64,000 bases of DNA from Dermanyssus gallinae (lineage: Eukaryota; Arthropoda; Arachnida; Mesostigmata; Dermanyssidae), in assembly GCA_003439945.1 (NCBI GenBank), contig QVRM01001118.1, positions 186,001 through 250,000 of the forward strand. The letters are read 5' to 3'. A model generated the notes under the pieces. That model saw only the letters and a list, made by a program, of their open reading frames with translations. It was not told the origin of the DNA and did no database searches. Below are positions 36,091 to 47,920 of the stretch, piece after piece. The first letter of the stretch is position 1. The number at the start of each line of letters is the position of its first letter. A program made the position numbers and the translations under genes.

Positions 36091-37092
36091 GGAGAAACAA
36101 GAGTTTCGAGTGGTTATCAAGCATTTTATTTCAAAGGTTGGAATGCGACCCAAGTGAAAACTGAGTTAGACGAGGTGTACGGTGACTCTGCGCCATGTTT
36201 TGCCACTGTTTCCAACTGGATTAATGAGTTAAAAAGAGGTCGCAGGAGCACCGGGATGAACTACGTTCAAAACGCCCAAAAACGGCAACTGATTAGGAAA
36301 ACGTGGAAAAGGTGCGGAAAATCGTTGCCGCAGATAAGCGAGTGAACATTAGGGAGATAGCGGAGGCCTTGGGGATCAGTTTGGGTAGTGTGCATTTCAT
36401 CCTGCACGAAAACTTCAAGATGAAAGAGCTCAGAGAAAAATGGCTGCCGCATTTGCTCAACCAAGGCCAAAAAAACGCGCCTGTTTTCGCTTCATAGCGA
36501 AATTTGGCCAAGATGTCGAACAATCCGTCGGATTTTTGGCGCAGATTCATGACCGTCGATGAAAGCTGGGTCCATCACTACACTCCCGAGACCCAAGAAG
36601 CATCTTGCCAATGGTGTGCACCTGATGAAGGACCTCCGAAGAGGGTGCGGACAACGGCATTGACCGGAAAGGTGATGGCTACAGTTTTTTAAGACCAACG
36701 TAGAATAATGCTGGTCGACTACCTTGAGAGCGGTAAAACGATCACAGGAGAATATTAGACAAGACTGTTAGACTGCCTTTAGCAAGAACTCATCGTGAAA
36801 CGGCCCGCTTTGCAGAAGAAGGTTGTCCTGTTTCACCAGGACAATGCTCCTGAGGTTCGAACTTATTGAACAACCTTCCTATTCTCCAGACCTGGCCCCC
36901 TCTGATTATTTCCTCTTCGGACATTTGAAGAATAGTCTCGGTGGAAAGCGTTTTTCCAGCAATGAAGAGGTTAAGGCTGCTGTCAATGCCTATTTTCAGT
37001 CTAAAGACGCGGAATTCTACTTAAGAGGTATAAAAGCTCTGAAATCTTGGTGGGAAAAGTGTATTGAGCATCTCGGGGAGTATATCGAATAA
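36091..37092 (+). pseudogene. Mariner transposase pseudogene (DD34D type)
   Basis: Starts with ATG at 36091 (MEKQEFRVVIKHFISKV). The reading shifts frame near 36140 to GWNATQVKTELDEVYGDSAP, again near 36255-36300 to VRKIVAADKRVNIREIAEAL (second helix-turn-helix), and again near 36480 to NNPSDFWRRFMTVDESWVHH. The first catalytic Asp is in TVDESW (codon 36558), the second in LFHQDNAP (codon near 36840) and the third in YSPDLAPSDYFLF (codon 36889). Only 49 nt separate the second and third Asp codons, where DD34D spacing needs about 105, so roughly 56 nt is deleted. Further stops occur at TVF-stop near 36690 and in GEY-stop near 36756. Ends LGEYIE-stop, as in intact relatives of about 345 residues. 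Confidence 0.9.
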
Positions 37093-37130
37093 GATAAATT
37101 TAAAAACATGATTTGGAAAATTCTTGGTTT

Positions 37131-37155
37131 TCATTCTAAGAACTTATTGAACTAC

Positions 37156-37158
<3 letters not shown>
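37131..37158 (-). repeat. Mariner 3' terminal inverted repeat
   Basis: 28 nt, perfect reverse complement of 35913-35940, followed by TA and a (TA)n tract. Confidence 0.95.

Positions 37159-37202
<44 letters not shown>
37159..37202. repeat. (TA)n abutting the mariner 3' end
   Basis: Uninterrupted TA repeat starting at the target-site TA. Confidence 0.95.
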
Positions 37203-37205
<3 letters not shown>

Positions 37206-38053
37206 CGTCTAATACTTTAACATTCATTGTTAGGGCCGGCAGGTCTGGAATCGTTCAAAATCAACAAAATGAAACGTGGGCAACATTCGAATCAACTGTA
37301 GCTGCCACATCTAAGTTTATTGTATATTATTACAGAGAAATAACATCAAAATGCTTTGTACTTTACAGCTATTAATTTCATATTAACGCTGAGGTTTTTT
37401 GAGGCTTTGATGTGCTCTGTGCGTGTAGTTTGGTGTTCTGGGGCTCCAATTAGCTCCTGCCCATATTCCATTCGTTCGAACAAAGCCGTTGTTTGCACGT
37501 TTCTAATTAGCATCGAAGCAAAAATATGCTGCATTCACTCGAACTGCTTAATACCGGGTATCGGGTCGTCATGTTACCGTTTGACCAGCACTAAAGCCCG
37601 TGAGGCGCTATGAACGCAGCTGCAATACACTGCCGCACTAACGTTTTTCAATATTCTGCTCTCATCAAAGCTATTAGTGTCACGTTTTAATAATAACTTA
37701 ATGCAGCAGCACTGTGAATTACTAATAACTGCCCCCCCCCCACTAGCGCTACTGCTGAAACCAGAACAATCGTATGTCACCACACAGTTATTGTATTCGT
37801 GTAATTGGTTCTTACTACTACTAAAAAAAACTAGTCTTACTACTACTACTACTACTACAACGATGACTAGGAACACGGTAACTCTGCTACTATTAGCAAC
37901 GAATTACTACGAATATTGCCGGCTTGTTGTGTGCTACAACAACCTTGTTGTTCTCTCATTTTTCGGTCTAGTAAGACGTATGTATGTATGCACGTTGCAT
38001 GTCTATCTATCTATATTTGTTGTTTCCTACCTTTGGGGCCATTGACATTGGTA
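37203..38053. other. No gene recognised
   Basis: Short frames only; an (ACT)n run at about 37840-37860 and a poly-C run at 37732-37741. Confidence 0.4.
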
Positions 38054-38182
38054 GGACTCTTGCTCAGTGCGTCAACGGGAGGACTTGTCAGTGCGTCAAC
38101 GGGAGGACTCTTGTTCAGTGCGTCAACGGGAGGACCATTGCTCAGTGCGTTAACGGGAGGACTCTTGCTCAGTGCGTCAACG
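38054..38182 (+). repeat. 27-bp tandem repeat, five copies
   Basis: Units begin GGACTCTTGCTCAGTGCGTC and end AACGGGA at 38054, 38081 (24 bp, 3 bp deleted), 38105, 38132 and 38159 (partial). All lengths are multiples of three, so open frames give a nine-residue period (QCVNGRTLA on plus, VDALSKSPP on minus). Both strands stay open through the array, so the repeats do not by themselves prove coding. Confidence 0.9.
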
Positions 38183-39077
38183 CTTCGTGTCTTCATTGTG
38201 CGGCCTGATTCCGACGCTCCGTTTCGACTAACGCTTCTGAAATTTGCTGGCGGCGGCGGCGATGTGATCGTTGTATCTCGTTGTACACTGCACTCAAGCT
38301 GCACAGCTGAGCCATAGCAGGCTGTAGCAGCAGCAGCAGCAGCAGAAGACAGCCACAGTCGTGCTCTATTATATTCATCGACCGACCATCGATTACACTC
38401 GTACGGAATAGAGAGAGAGGAGAGAAATTTGGAGAATAGAAGCGCTACATTTTTTACATGGTACTTTACACACAAACATGACATGGGGCTACTTGCCGCG
38501 TGCCAGTCGTGGCAAACGTGCGCGTTATGAGAAGGCGGCAACGAATCATACGTACGTGCAGGCACATGTAACGGTTGTTCAGCTCGACCCGTTTACAGGA
38601 TGTCCTGCTGCTGCTGCTGCTGCTGCTGGACGACACTGCGTCGGTGCCGATGCGAACATAGATATGCCAACGTGCGTGCATGTTACCACCACAGAAAGCA
38701 GGAAACATACATCGTCGTCGTAGAAAAAGGAAAAGACAAACACTTGCAGAGTACCAGCCGTTGCAAACACATGCTTTACCATATATAATATGTAGCAAGA
38801 TAGACATACGTGCAAGGAGGCACGTAACGCGGTACGTCCCTGGCATAGCTTGTTGAAGTCAGCCAGCACGCAGTACACTGGCCTGCTTTTGCTGGACACG
38901 TCATTATTGAGCGTAAATAAGCAGACGTGCGTGCATGTTACCACGCAAAGAAAGATCGTCCACATCGACAAAAAGAGAGCTCGCGAAAGAGATACGGATA
39001 TGCGCGCTGCATCCGTACCGCCATTCCATTGCATAGACTTTGGCACTGCTGCGTGCAAGATTTCTCGACAAAACCAA
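38183..39077. other. No gene recognised
   Basis: Includes CAG/CTG runs at about 38326-38346 and 38606-38630. A minus-strand frame of 184 codons (38565-38011) spans the 27-bp repeats and has no known domain. Confidence 0.4.
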
Positions 39078-39288
39078 TTTTTTTAAGGGGGTGGATGATA
39101 ATGCACTATCTCTTTTTATTGAGACATCTGTGCTCCCCGTTTTTTTTCGATCATGGTCGATTTTAATCCACTCCGGCATTCACCTTGTTTAAATTGGGAA
39201 CCATGAAAACCAATTTAGGAGTGGCCGGTCTGGGTCTCGAACCCAGGCCTCCCGAACGCAAAGCAAAGGCTTTTGCCACTAAGCCACA
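39078..39288 (-). mobile_element. tRNA-derived SINE, copy 2
   Basis: Minus-strand orientation. The head has GGCTTAGTGGCAAAAGCC (A box) and GGGTTCGAGACCC (B box), with TGC in the anticodon position (TTTGCGT). The body and tail match copy 1 at 9886-10106 closely, including GAGCACAGATGTCTCAATAA, and an A-run (T-run on plus, 39078-39084) marks the 3' end. The two copies differ mainly in the anticodon stem and scattered substitutions. Confidence 0.85.
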
Positions 39289-41974
39289 CACTTGCATGTG
39301 TACACACGATTTGCTTTTTCTTAGACCTAGTTCGAATACACGCGTTCCGGTCTTCCGATTCAGAATACTATAATATATATATATATTTTTTTTTTTTTGG
39401 ATAAAGATATCCAAATTACACACATATTTTACGGCTGTACATACATCTTGGTACTCCTTGAGCCAGATTCGTTGTCCAATGGACGACTAGGCATGTTGCC
39501 CCGTGGTATCTCGCACAACTTCCTGCACCTCGTGCATTGACGATTTATACAATTTAACCTTGCTGCTCCCCAGGCGTTGCTTTTCAGTGCTGCTGCTGTG
39601 CTGCATATCCCTCACAAATAATCTCACTTAACATCTACATGCGCAGTTCATTGACAGCTAACTTTCCCAGATTAGCGTAGCATAACCATATATATACCCC
39701 GTAGGTAGCAATTGGCATTACTCGTGGGTTAAATAACGCACCTGCTACGTAAACGGATAAAGACTGAGAGCTGTTTGATTGCCGCTAATGCTATTGTAGC
39801 TTGTCTGACCCTCTCCTGCACGTGTTTGCAAATAGGAATTCCGGGTGACGAGACCACTATCGCATTATCGCTTTCGCCTGCACAACGTCACCGTCAGCTA
39901 GCCAGCCTCCTCTGCGAAATCGCTGCAAAGCTGGTTCTGTGACAATACTGTTAATTTTACTCAACTATGCCCCAGTGCTGCGCATTCAATTCTTTAAAGT
40001 ACATAGCATATATCTGCAGGCAGCAAACAGCGAGGTAGAACGGCGGCCGAGGACCAACATTTAAGTGGAACAATACTTAACGGAGCGCATAGAAAAACTT
40101 CAATTTTCAGCAAAAATGAGATTAGCTCTAATACAAATTGTAGCATATATTCGATTTAAAAAAAGTTTACCTCTGCTGGTAGGTGCAGCAACCGGCAGGT
40201 GCAGAACCCGTATTCCTAGTGAAAGGCGGCGTTTGAATTGAACACCCGCCAGCCAACGTCCACGGAACTGCTTTGCGCATTGCTTTATATACGGACCCCC
40301 ATAAATACAAATGTACAACGACGTAAAATTTATTCGTCATGCCCTCAAAGTTTGTTCTATTATTCAGAATAAGCTCACTTGAGCATAATTTTGACCATTG
40401 ATGAGGATGGGAGTGGGGGGATAGGTATAACCAACCCTAAGCCCCTAAAAACATCTTTGCATCTGTGCCCATTCTTCACAGTCCAACTTTGCGTTGAAAT
40501 CTCCCGCTATAACCAATGTTACCGTGTATTGGCATAATTAAAATACAATAGACTAATTTCTCTCCACACTCCACACACACACACACACACACTATATATA
40601 TATATAGACTATAGCTCAGAAAACTTTGTTTGCGTCTTTACTTAACTTACCCCAAATGATCAAATTTGACCTTCATTGCAAATATTACACGTGCAGAGTA
40701 CATGCACACCTACTCAGATGATCTTACAAAACCACTCAATCGATAGTGGCAAAATCATATACTCCTTAAATTCAAGCGCAAATGTTTACTATTGTATCCG
40801 TTAACAAAACACTAACGTGAACCTATAAATGCCACACAAATAAAGCATGTGCTATCCCGTGCTGCAAACGAAAGCTACTGCCACCACTACTACCACTTCT
40901 ACATTCTATTACTGATTTTACTTTTCTACTCGAACAGTTTTATTCGTACAGCTTGTTTTCTCTTGAGCATAATCGGTGAGGCCAGTTTTTTATCATACCA
41001 TTCAAACCGCGAGCCGTGGGAACAACACCGCCAAACCGAATCAGCAAAGTAAGAAGCAACTAGCTGCGAGCGCGGCGTTCGCTCAAGCAGAATCTACACC
41101 GTGTTATACCGTAACTGGCAAATAGTCACATGGACATTATAATAGGAATAATAATAACAGTTATCATTATTATTGTATATATATATATATATATGCGTTT
41201 TTTAAAGATAATTTATTGATTATACACACCTTTACAGCTGCCTGTTGCTTCACATATTTGCAAGATTGCAACAAGTCGCCAGGAATACAACTACTACTAC
41301 TACAGCTACAGTTACTAGTTGATTTGACGTGTTTGAAAACGCAATGATAACTGTAGCTCTTGTAGCCGGAATTGAATCATTTTGTTCTTAATGTGATTAT
41401 TAACTTGAGCAGTTCCGTACGCTCACCAATGACGGAAAAGCGGATGTGACTTGAAATTGTTCTTGAGACTGACCGGAAGACTGTCTCACTCCGTGACAGC
41501 TAGAACGCTAAATACTTGGCTGTCCTTGCTTTTTCAGTTCATGTGGGTATTTAAGGTGGTCATATCAGATGTGCTGGTCTCCCTCGGCCCTCCAGGACGA
41601 TAAAGTTCTAGTATTCGTGGCCCGATCCTATGGATATTTTAAAAGCTGCTACCAGAATTAACTAGCGTGTAATACTCTCTATATCGAATATACTGTGTTG
41701 CCTTCTCTCTCGACCGGCCGATCCCCAAAAGCATACGAAACTAGCGCCCACTCAGTCGCTTAGCCCAACCCTTACTGCAGACGTCTAAAATTCTGATCCA
41801 TACGTAAAGCGGTACAGGAAAAACGTCCTAGAGCAACTTGCATGAAGATTCTCCAATTATGTTCTTGATGTATTTTGATAAGTCTGTGACGATAAATAGC
41901 AAGCCGTTGGATAAGGGACGTGTTAGGTAAGCGCTACCAGAACACGTTGACCAGAACCAGGTGGTCACTGATGT
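39289..41974. other. No gene recognised in 2.7 kb
   Basis: Weak hint near 39835-39930 of an RNase-H-like string (IGIPGDETTIA), too thin to annotate. An (AC)n tract lies at 40569-40595 with short (TA)n after it, and (TA)n at about 41177-41195. No supported gene. Confidence 0.4.
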
Positions 41975-42336
41975 TTACAGTGGCATTTGTGGAATTATTT
42001 GCGTGATAGTTTCGGTGTCTTTGTTTATAAAGCGAAGAAAGTTTTGAGGGCCAATGCACGAGACCTGGGGTAAACCGTGCGAAATCGGAAGCAGTTTTGC
42101 CCGGGACCCCCGCATCCGCAGTAAACGATCGCAGTTGAATGGCTTTTTTTTAGTCAACGCCTAGGTCCTTGAACTTGAGTATAAGTATATATGTCGGGAC
42201 AAACATTGCTAAAGACGCGTCTGGAATTTACACAACGTGCTGAACAAAAAAACCCTTGTCTGACTCGAAACGTGCGCCACGAGCTGCATAAAGGGTTGCA
42301 CGGGAGCATGTCGTTGCTTTTGATATGCTTCGACAT
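41975..42336 (-). pseudogene. LINE reverse transcriptase palm fragment
   Basis: On the minus strand, KLLPISHGLPQVSCIGPQNF then LRFINKDTETI near 41990-42085 matches the GVPQGSVLGPLLFLxFINDL box of Jockey/CR1-type reverse transcriptases. Upstream (42336-42190) HIKSNDMLPCNPLCSSWRTF may be the fingers region. No YADD box follows in a readable frame. Downstream minus-strand sequence to about 41550 may contain further C-terminal remains. Confidence 0.5.
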
Positions 42337-42823
42337 TTAGCTAACGGGCGGTTTTTCAATGATCGTGTTTGAAACAGGTCACATAACACTCACAAGGCGG
42401 TTAGTTTGACGGGCCGCTCATACTACCACTTTTGTGAATCGGTACCACTCTGGCGACCTTTAAGCAGCTAGGGTATACTGCCTCCTCTATAATAGCATAC
42501 GTGTTAGGGGATCGGGTATATGAGATCTGACGTGATGCGTTGTGTTAATAACGCCTCGAGTCAACCTACTACGTACTGTGTATATACACAAAGATACACT
42601 GACGTACATAGATGTATCATAAGCCATCGATGATTAACTAAAAACAACAGCAACATCTAATCAATGCTTGTAATCCCAAAAAATAAAACATTTCATTTCA
42701 CACTTTTTAGGCGCACATTGATTGAGCCATTGTCTCAGCTTTCCTCTTTCGCTATCGATTATGCCGAACAGCTTACGTGAGCGTAAGTATTTTAATAGTA
42801 TGATAAATCGACAGTACAGAAAG

Positions 42824-42876
<53 letters not shown>

Positions 42877-43630
42877 GGCGTAACCCATCCAGCCGTAACT
42901 CACACATGCTTCAAAAATGTGACAGACTCGTGGTATAGGTCGCCATATTTTTTTGCAGATACATTAATTCTCTCATAAGACATGATCATGTAGTAACCGG
43001 CATCCGGTACACAAAAAACGCTCTGTTGTGATATATACCACGCATAACAATTAATATCAGAGCTATGCACAAAGTAACGAGTTTTCAAAAATGTCGTTGG
43101 TTTCACTACAGGGTATGCACCAATCAATCTGTAGAAGTATGAGATCGACGGCGTATGCTACCACAAGCAGATCAACAAGGGTCGACAAATTATCTCCTTA
43201 TCGCAGTCTTTGTCCGCCAATAAACAGCAGAATATAGGAAAAGTCCGTCTCTATTCTATACCAACCACGTAAGAGCACTAAGCACGTTCCACTGAAGCAA
43301 AAATACATAGCGCGGCATCCACAGACTCAGCGATGCATGCCCCGGCACCGCAAAGTTAACGCGCGGATGACTCTGCTTTTTAGTGCCTAAATGTGTGAGT
43401 GTAGAATGTTTGCTCAGATTCCCACGAGATGAGATGAGGCTGTGACGACGGTGGTAAAATTTGCGGTTGATTTCAGTCCGCTGTGAGCACAACAAATATG
43501 CTGTCAATCTTTCTTCAGAAGATAATTACGCACGCAAGACGCAGAGTTTCGAGTCCTGGGAATTCAAACAAATGATGCACGCGCCGAGTATGCTCATGTA
43601 GTCTAGATTTCTGGAGCAATTGCAGTCTCC

Positions 43631-43666
<36 letters not shown>
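42337..43666. other. No gene recognised
   Basis: (TA)n at 42827-42872 and 43635-43667; otherwise short frames without motifs. Confidence 0.4.
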
Positions 43667-43671
<5 letters not shown>

Positions 43672-43672
43672 T

Positions 43673-43721
43673 TATAGTTGGTGCAAAAATAATATGTTTG
43701 GAATTGGCATCTCTCTGTCTT

Positions 43722-43791
<70 letters not shown>

Positions 43792-43792
43792 C

Positions 43793-43825
<33 letters not shown>

Positions 43826-43874
43826 AAGACAGAGAGATGCCAATTCCAAACATATTATTTTTGCACCAACTATA
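43673..43874. repeat. Perfect 52-nt inverted repeat around (TA)n and (GA)n
   Basis: Arms 43673-43724 and 43823-43874 are exact reverse complements (they contain TTGGTGCAAAAATAATATG). The pairing may extend about eight more nucleotides outward with one mismatch. The core is (TA)n at 43724-43791 followed by a GA-rich run. Confidence 0.95.
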
Positions 43875-44083
43875 ACACATAACCAACACTAAGGTAGTCG
43901 GCCGTCACTAGGAAAACCTAAGAATCTGACGCCGTAACCAGACCTTATAATGAAATCTGGACACATATACGAATATAAACTTTAAAACGGTATATATATA
44001 GATACATACGGACACTTAGGCGCTTTCTGTCGCGTCAGTTTAGCTGGCTCAGGTGCATTGCTAGCAATACTTGGCCTCAACAT

Positions 44084-44087
<4 letters not shown>

Positions 44088-44130
<43 letters not shown>
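44088..44130. repeat. (TA)n microsatellite
   Basis: TA repeat of about 43 bp. Another at 44581-44619. Confidence 0.9.
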
Positions 44131-44133
<3 letters not shown>

Positions 44134-44578
44134 TATGTATAGCAGTTCATTGTAATACATCCCCTTTCTGACAGTAGACGTGAGATTCGTCCGCGTGTAC
44201 GAGATAAACGTTGCAACTCATACTGAAAAAAAGTTCTAAATCACCGTTTTCACATGATGCCCCACATCACTACAATAATACAATGAATGTGCCAAACTAA
44301 ACCAGGCCGCGTTGATCTCACACTGACAAACAATTAGCCTAAAAGTTTAAAGCTACGAGTGCCACCACAATCGTTTGATCGGCAATAGGTTGACATGCCC
44401 AGTGAACTGAGAAATTGTCTGCCATTACTATGCCAGATGCTGTAAACAGCCATTGTTCAAACATGACACACCTTTTTCGCTAGCACACCACAAAAAGTGG
44501 CTAATGTGCGGACTTGTATTTATTTATTTTCTCAGGTTGCCGCCGTGTGATATTCAAGCACTTTGTTGTTGTAGTGAG

Positions 44579-44620
<42 letters not shown>

Positions 44621-44685
44621 CGACAATAATATAATAATGGCTTTCAATGCGCTATGGAGACTCTGGGGCGGTCGAACGACAAAGT

Positions 44686-45571
44686 TTATGTAGGATAGTA
44701 CTTGAACTGCACCAGTGGACATCGTCTCCTTGGCTTTGCAACCCTTGAGCGAACCCTTGCGAACGGCCTTTGCGTTTGCTCCAGGGGGTGCAGGCACTTA
44801 CCGCGTGTAGTCTTACGCTGCCTCAGCGGGGCTGCGTATAGCATGATGCTATCTACTACAGTCGCAGGTAGACGCCCCCGGTCGTCGGGGGGTCCCCGTG
44901 TGCGCGACCGCAATCTCGAGAGATCGGTGACAGCTTTAGTGGCCTTAGCTGTCGCGAAGTACACATGTGGGGTGCCTGTGAGGCCAGTATCTTTGAAGGG
45001 TGCTCCAAGGGTGTTCAGGTGGAGTTGCTGGAGACGTTTCTGGCCGTTCAGCAGACCGAAATAGTGCCACCGTTTTGTGTGGAGCTAGGCGAAATCCTTA
45101 CGGAGAGAGCCAGATGGAAATGCATTATTTATTTTACTTACACCCGGGCTGATTAGGTGTGTGTCTGTTCCGAGACAACCATCAGTTTAGCGTTTTGCTA
45201 GTTGTGCTATGGGCCGAACCACCGGACATGCCGTGGCGTGGTATCTATCACATTTGCTCCAGCATTGTTTGCATCGACATGGAAATGGAAATTAATTGCA
45301 GGGCGCCAGTTACTGTCCTCCCCAACCCAGCCAGATCATCTCCTTAAGCTATGGATTGTCGGGTTGTATAAGCATTAGCATTGGCGTGGAGAGGGAGATG
45401 CAAAACATCGTCGTACGCAATGTTCCATAGAGTTAGGCCTAAAACGGAGCCTTGGGAATCCCATCCGATAGCCTTGTCAGTATCGCTACCTGCCTCGATA
45501 CCAGAATTATGATGAAGGCATCTCGAGGAGCGCAGCACACACACACGCCTTTCGAGCCGAGAGTTGTACAC
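44686..45571 (-). pseudogene. R1-clade non-LTR retrotransposon fragment
   Basis: On the minus strand, GWDSQGSVLGLTLWNIAYDD and VLHLPLHANANAYTTRQS (about 45490-45345) match the palm box GVPQGSVLGPxLWNIAYDDVLxLPLP of R1-clade elements. After a gap without a readable YADD box come GLTGTPHVYFATAKATKAV near 45000-44920, DRGRLPATVVDSIMLYAAPL near 44880-44820 and EQTQRPFARVRSRVA, which correspond to the C-terminal RRRLAxVVxSVLLYGAPxW and QRPLALRV boxes. The same boxes occur in the fragment at 8935-9380. Missing catalytic box, stops and short length show it is dead. Confidence 0.75.
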
Positions 45572-46263
45572 CTGTGCAGTTATGTTAGAATCATATATGT
45601 TCGTTCACACATACGCCTTGACATGTGTCCACGCTATACAAGTACACATACGCCCTGCGTATGTACTCGTAACATATGTGCTAGTGAATAGAAGTCTGTT
45701 TGTAAACACACTGGCCGTGCCTGGACAGCTGGTGTTTATCGAAACCGCTCACTTGTTTACTGCACTGTTTGTAAACAACAACTCGATGTGTTGACACTGC
45801 ATGAACACTGGTGTCCGTCCCGGTCCAGCCGTTCGAAATTCGCAACAGTGTCGACATTCAAGTTGAAGCTAACTCTATACAGCATCGGTGAGTTTCTTCT
45901 GCTCAGTCCGTTTAGGACTTCAGGTTTTTGTAGGTTTTTTTTTTCAGTTCTCCGCAGCCAAGTTTAGGCACTCAACCACTTAGAGTGAGTACTCGCAGCC
46001 AACTAGAAGATAAGGCACTGCTACTAAAAGCAATATAATATGCACAAACCTCATAACTTAAAATCTTTAACCGCCGCTCAAAAATCAATAAAACAGTATT
46101 TTTACTGCTACATTATTACTGTTCGTTGTGTTACTTTATCAATCGGGTCGTTGTTTATCAACCGTGAACGGAGTACAATCGATTTATATCGCTCGTTTTG
46201 TATATATATATATAACATAAAGATTTCAAGTTTTATTAAGAATACAAATTGAGCGACATGTTG
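45572..46263. other. No gene recognised
   Basis: Short frames, none with recognisable content. Confidence 0.4.
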
Positions 46264-46296
46264 TATATATATATATATATATTTATATATAAGATA

Positions 46297-46358
<62 letters not shown>

Positions 46359-46375
46359 GATATATTTATATATAT

Positions 46376-46438
<63 letters not shown>

Positions 46439-46442
46439 GATA

Positions 46443-46480
<38 letters not shown>
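46264..46480. repeat. (TA)n tract with higher-order structure
   Basis: About 217 bp in which the block TTTATATATATAGATATATTTATA recurs at about 46347, 46427 and partly at 46281, suggesting duplication of a larger TA-rich unit. Confidence 0.9.
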
Positions 46481-46481
<1 letters not shown>

Positions 46482-47263
46482 CAGGGGTATGCGTACCATT
46501 TCATACACAGACGAGTAAATATTTAGCACAAGTTGATACGTACACGTCTATGTATCGTCACAGTTTGCACCAACCATTCAGTCGCCAGATTACATTAGTT
46601 CGGCAAACACGAGAGTATGAGCCAGCGTACAACACACCCACACCCACAGACACACCTACACCCACACACATAGCCCCGCAGAGCATCGAACGCCATCGAT
46701 GCTGCCGAAGTCACGCCACGCCGCCCGTCATTATAGTTCAACACGGTTCGGGCACATCGGCTCAATGTACTGGAGACTGGTGTATAACGAACGAGAAATC
46801 TTCTCCGTGTCGGCCGCAGCGTTGCGACCTGTGTCGTCAACTGTGTGTTTGTAAAATGTGACAAACAGCAACGAATTCGTGCCGCGTCGGGCCCGAAAAT
46901 GATCCCAAGCCGCGCAAAGTCGGCTGTTGTCTCTGGCGCGGCCGCCGACGACGACAACGAACCGCCAGTCAATCGTAGCAACAACAGCAGCAGCAGCAGA
47001 AGTAGTAACAGAAATCAGAACAACAAAAATTAACGAAAACCACCACACAACCACCGGCGGCAACCATTACAGCAGCAGCTAACTAACGAAAAAAGGCCCA
47101 CCCGTCAACACGTGCTGGCCACATGAGCGCGCCATAAATAACTACGTAGACTTGTACGTATCGATGTCGCACGCTGCTATCAGAACATCCCGATAATCAG
47201 AAGGCGATGGCGCTATAATACGTCACGGCAGCCGTCCTGCTACTTAAGCAACCGCGGGCAATA
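46481..47263. other. GC-richer stretch, possible exon but unproven
   Basis: 46550-47060 is notably richer in GC than its flanks. A plus-strand frame at 46845-47033 reads [20 protein letters not shown] and ends in an Asn/Ser-rich run (SNNSSSSRSSNRNQNNKN), the style of arthropod low-complexity coding. Minus-strand frames overlap it. No domain, and no confirmed splice sites. Confidence 0.25.
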
Positions 47264-47332
47264 GAGTTGCTGTTGTGGTTGTTGTTGTTGTTGTGGTTGT
47301 TGTTGTGGTTGTTGTTGTGGTTGTTGTTGTGG

Positions 47333-47394
<62 letters not shown>

Positions 47395-47640
47395 ATTGTT
47401 GCAGTTGTGGTTGTGGTTGTTGCTGCTGCTACCGCTATTGTTGTAGTTTAGACTGCCGCAGTTGTCGTTTTTGCTGCTGCCGCTGTTGTTGTGGTTGTTG
47501 TTGTTGTTGTTGTTGCCGCTGCAGTTATCGATGTTGTTGATGTTGCTGATGCCGCTGTTGCTGCTGATGCTGCTGCTTTTCTTGTTGTGGTGGTCTTCGT
47601 TGCTCGCTCATTATTGTTGTTGTTGTTGTCGTCGTAGAGT
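47264..47640. repeat. Long (GTT/GTG)n repeat block
   Basis: Includes 47332-47400 as near-pure GTT; GTG and GCT interruptions elsewhere. Minus-strand frames give Thr/Asn/Ala runs and are shadows. Confidence 0.9.
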
Positions 47641-47920
47641 GAGAGCGGTACAAATTGTTGTTTTACTGGCACGACAACAGGTGGGGTTCGCTGCCGTTTG
47701 CATGAGGAATATTTTCAAATGCGTAAAAAGTAGAACATAATCCAACTCGTGTCGCTATAGTTTTGTTAGAATGCTGTTACAACTATGATGTCAGGAAAAA
47801 AGAGAATAAAAATAGTACTGTTATAGAAGCTGGTATAGTAGTAGTATTGATCATTAAACAAATACTTGTCAATAAATAATATGTATCAATTAAAAAAGCG
47901 TCGTACTGGTATAGGAGCTG

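Larger units (their letters stand above)
35913..37158 (+). mobile_element. Mariner transposon, structurally complete but inactive
   Basis: 1,246 bp bounded by perfect 28-nt inverted terminal repeats (35913-35940 and 37131-37158), beginning CAGGTAGTTCAATAAGTTC, and flanked by TA on both sides as expected for the TA target duplication of this superfamily. It inserted into or beside TA-rich DNA; the 3' side runs straight into (TA)n at 37159-37202. The internal transposase is broken, so it could move only if supplied with enzyme in trans. Perfect terminal repeats suggest a younger copy than the other mariner relics here. Confidence 0.95.

Noticed and set aside
38011..38565. 184-codon minus-strand frame with nine-residue repeats
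   Set aside because: Length comes mostly from an in-frame tandem repeat open on both strands; no other support.
39835..39930. RNase-H-like string IGIPGDETTIA
   Set aside because: Only one weak motif; surrounding residues do not match an RNase H core.
43526..43892. Long Tyr-Ile repeat open frames in this and many other TA tracts
   Set aside because: (TA)n lacks stops in the frames used, so these frames arise automatically; they occur on both strands of every TA tract.
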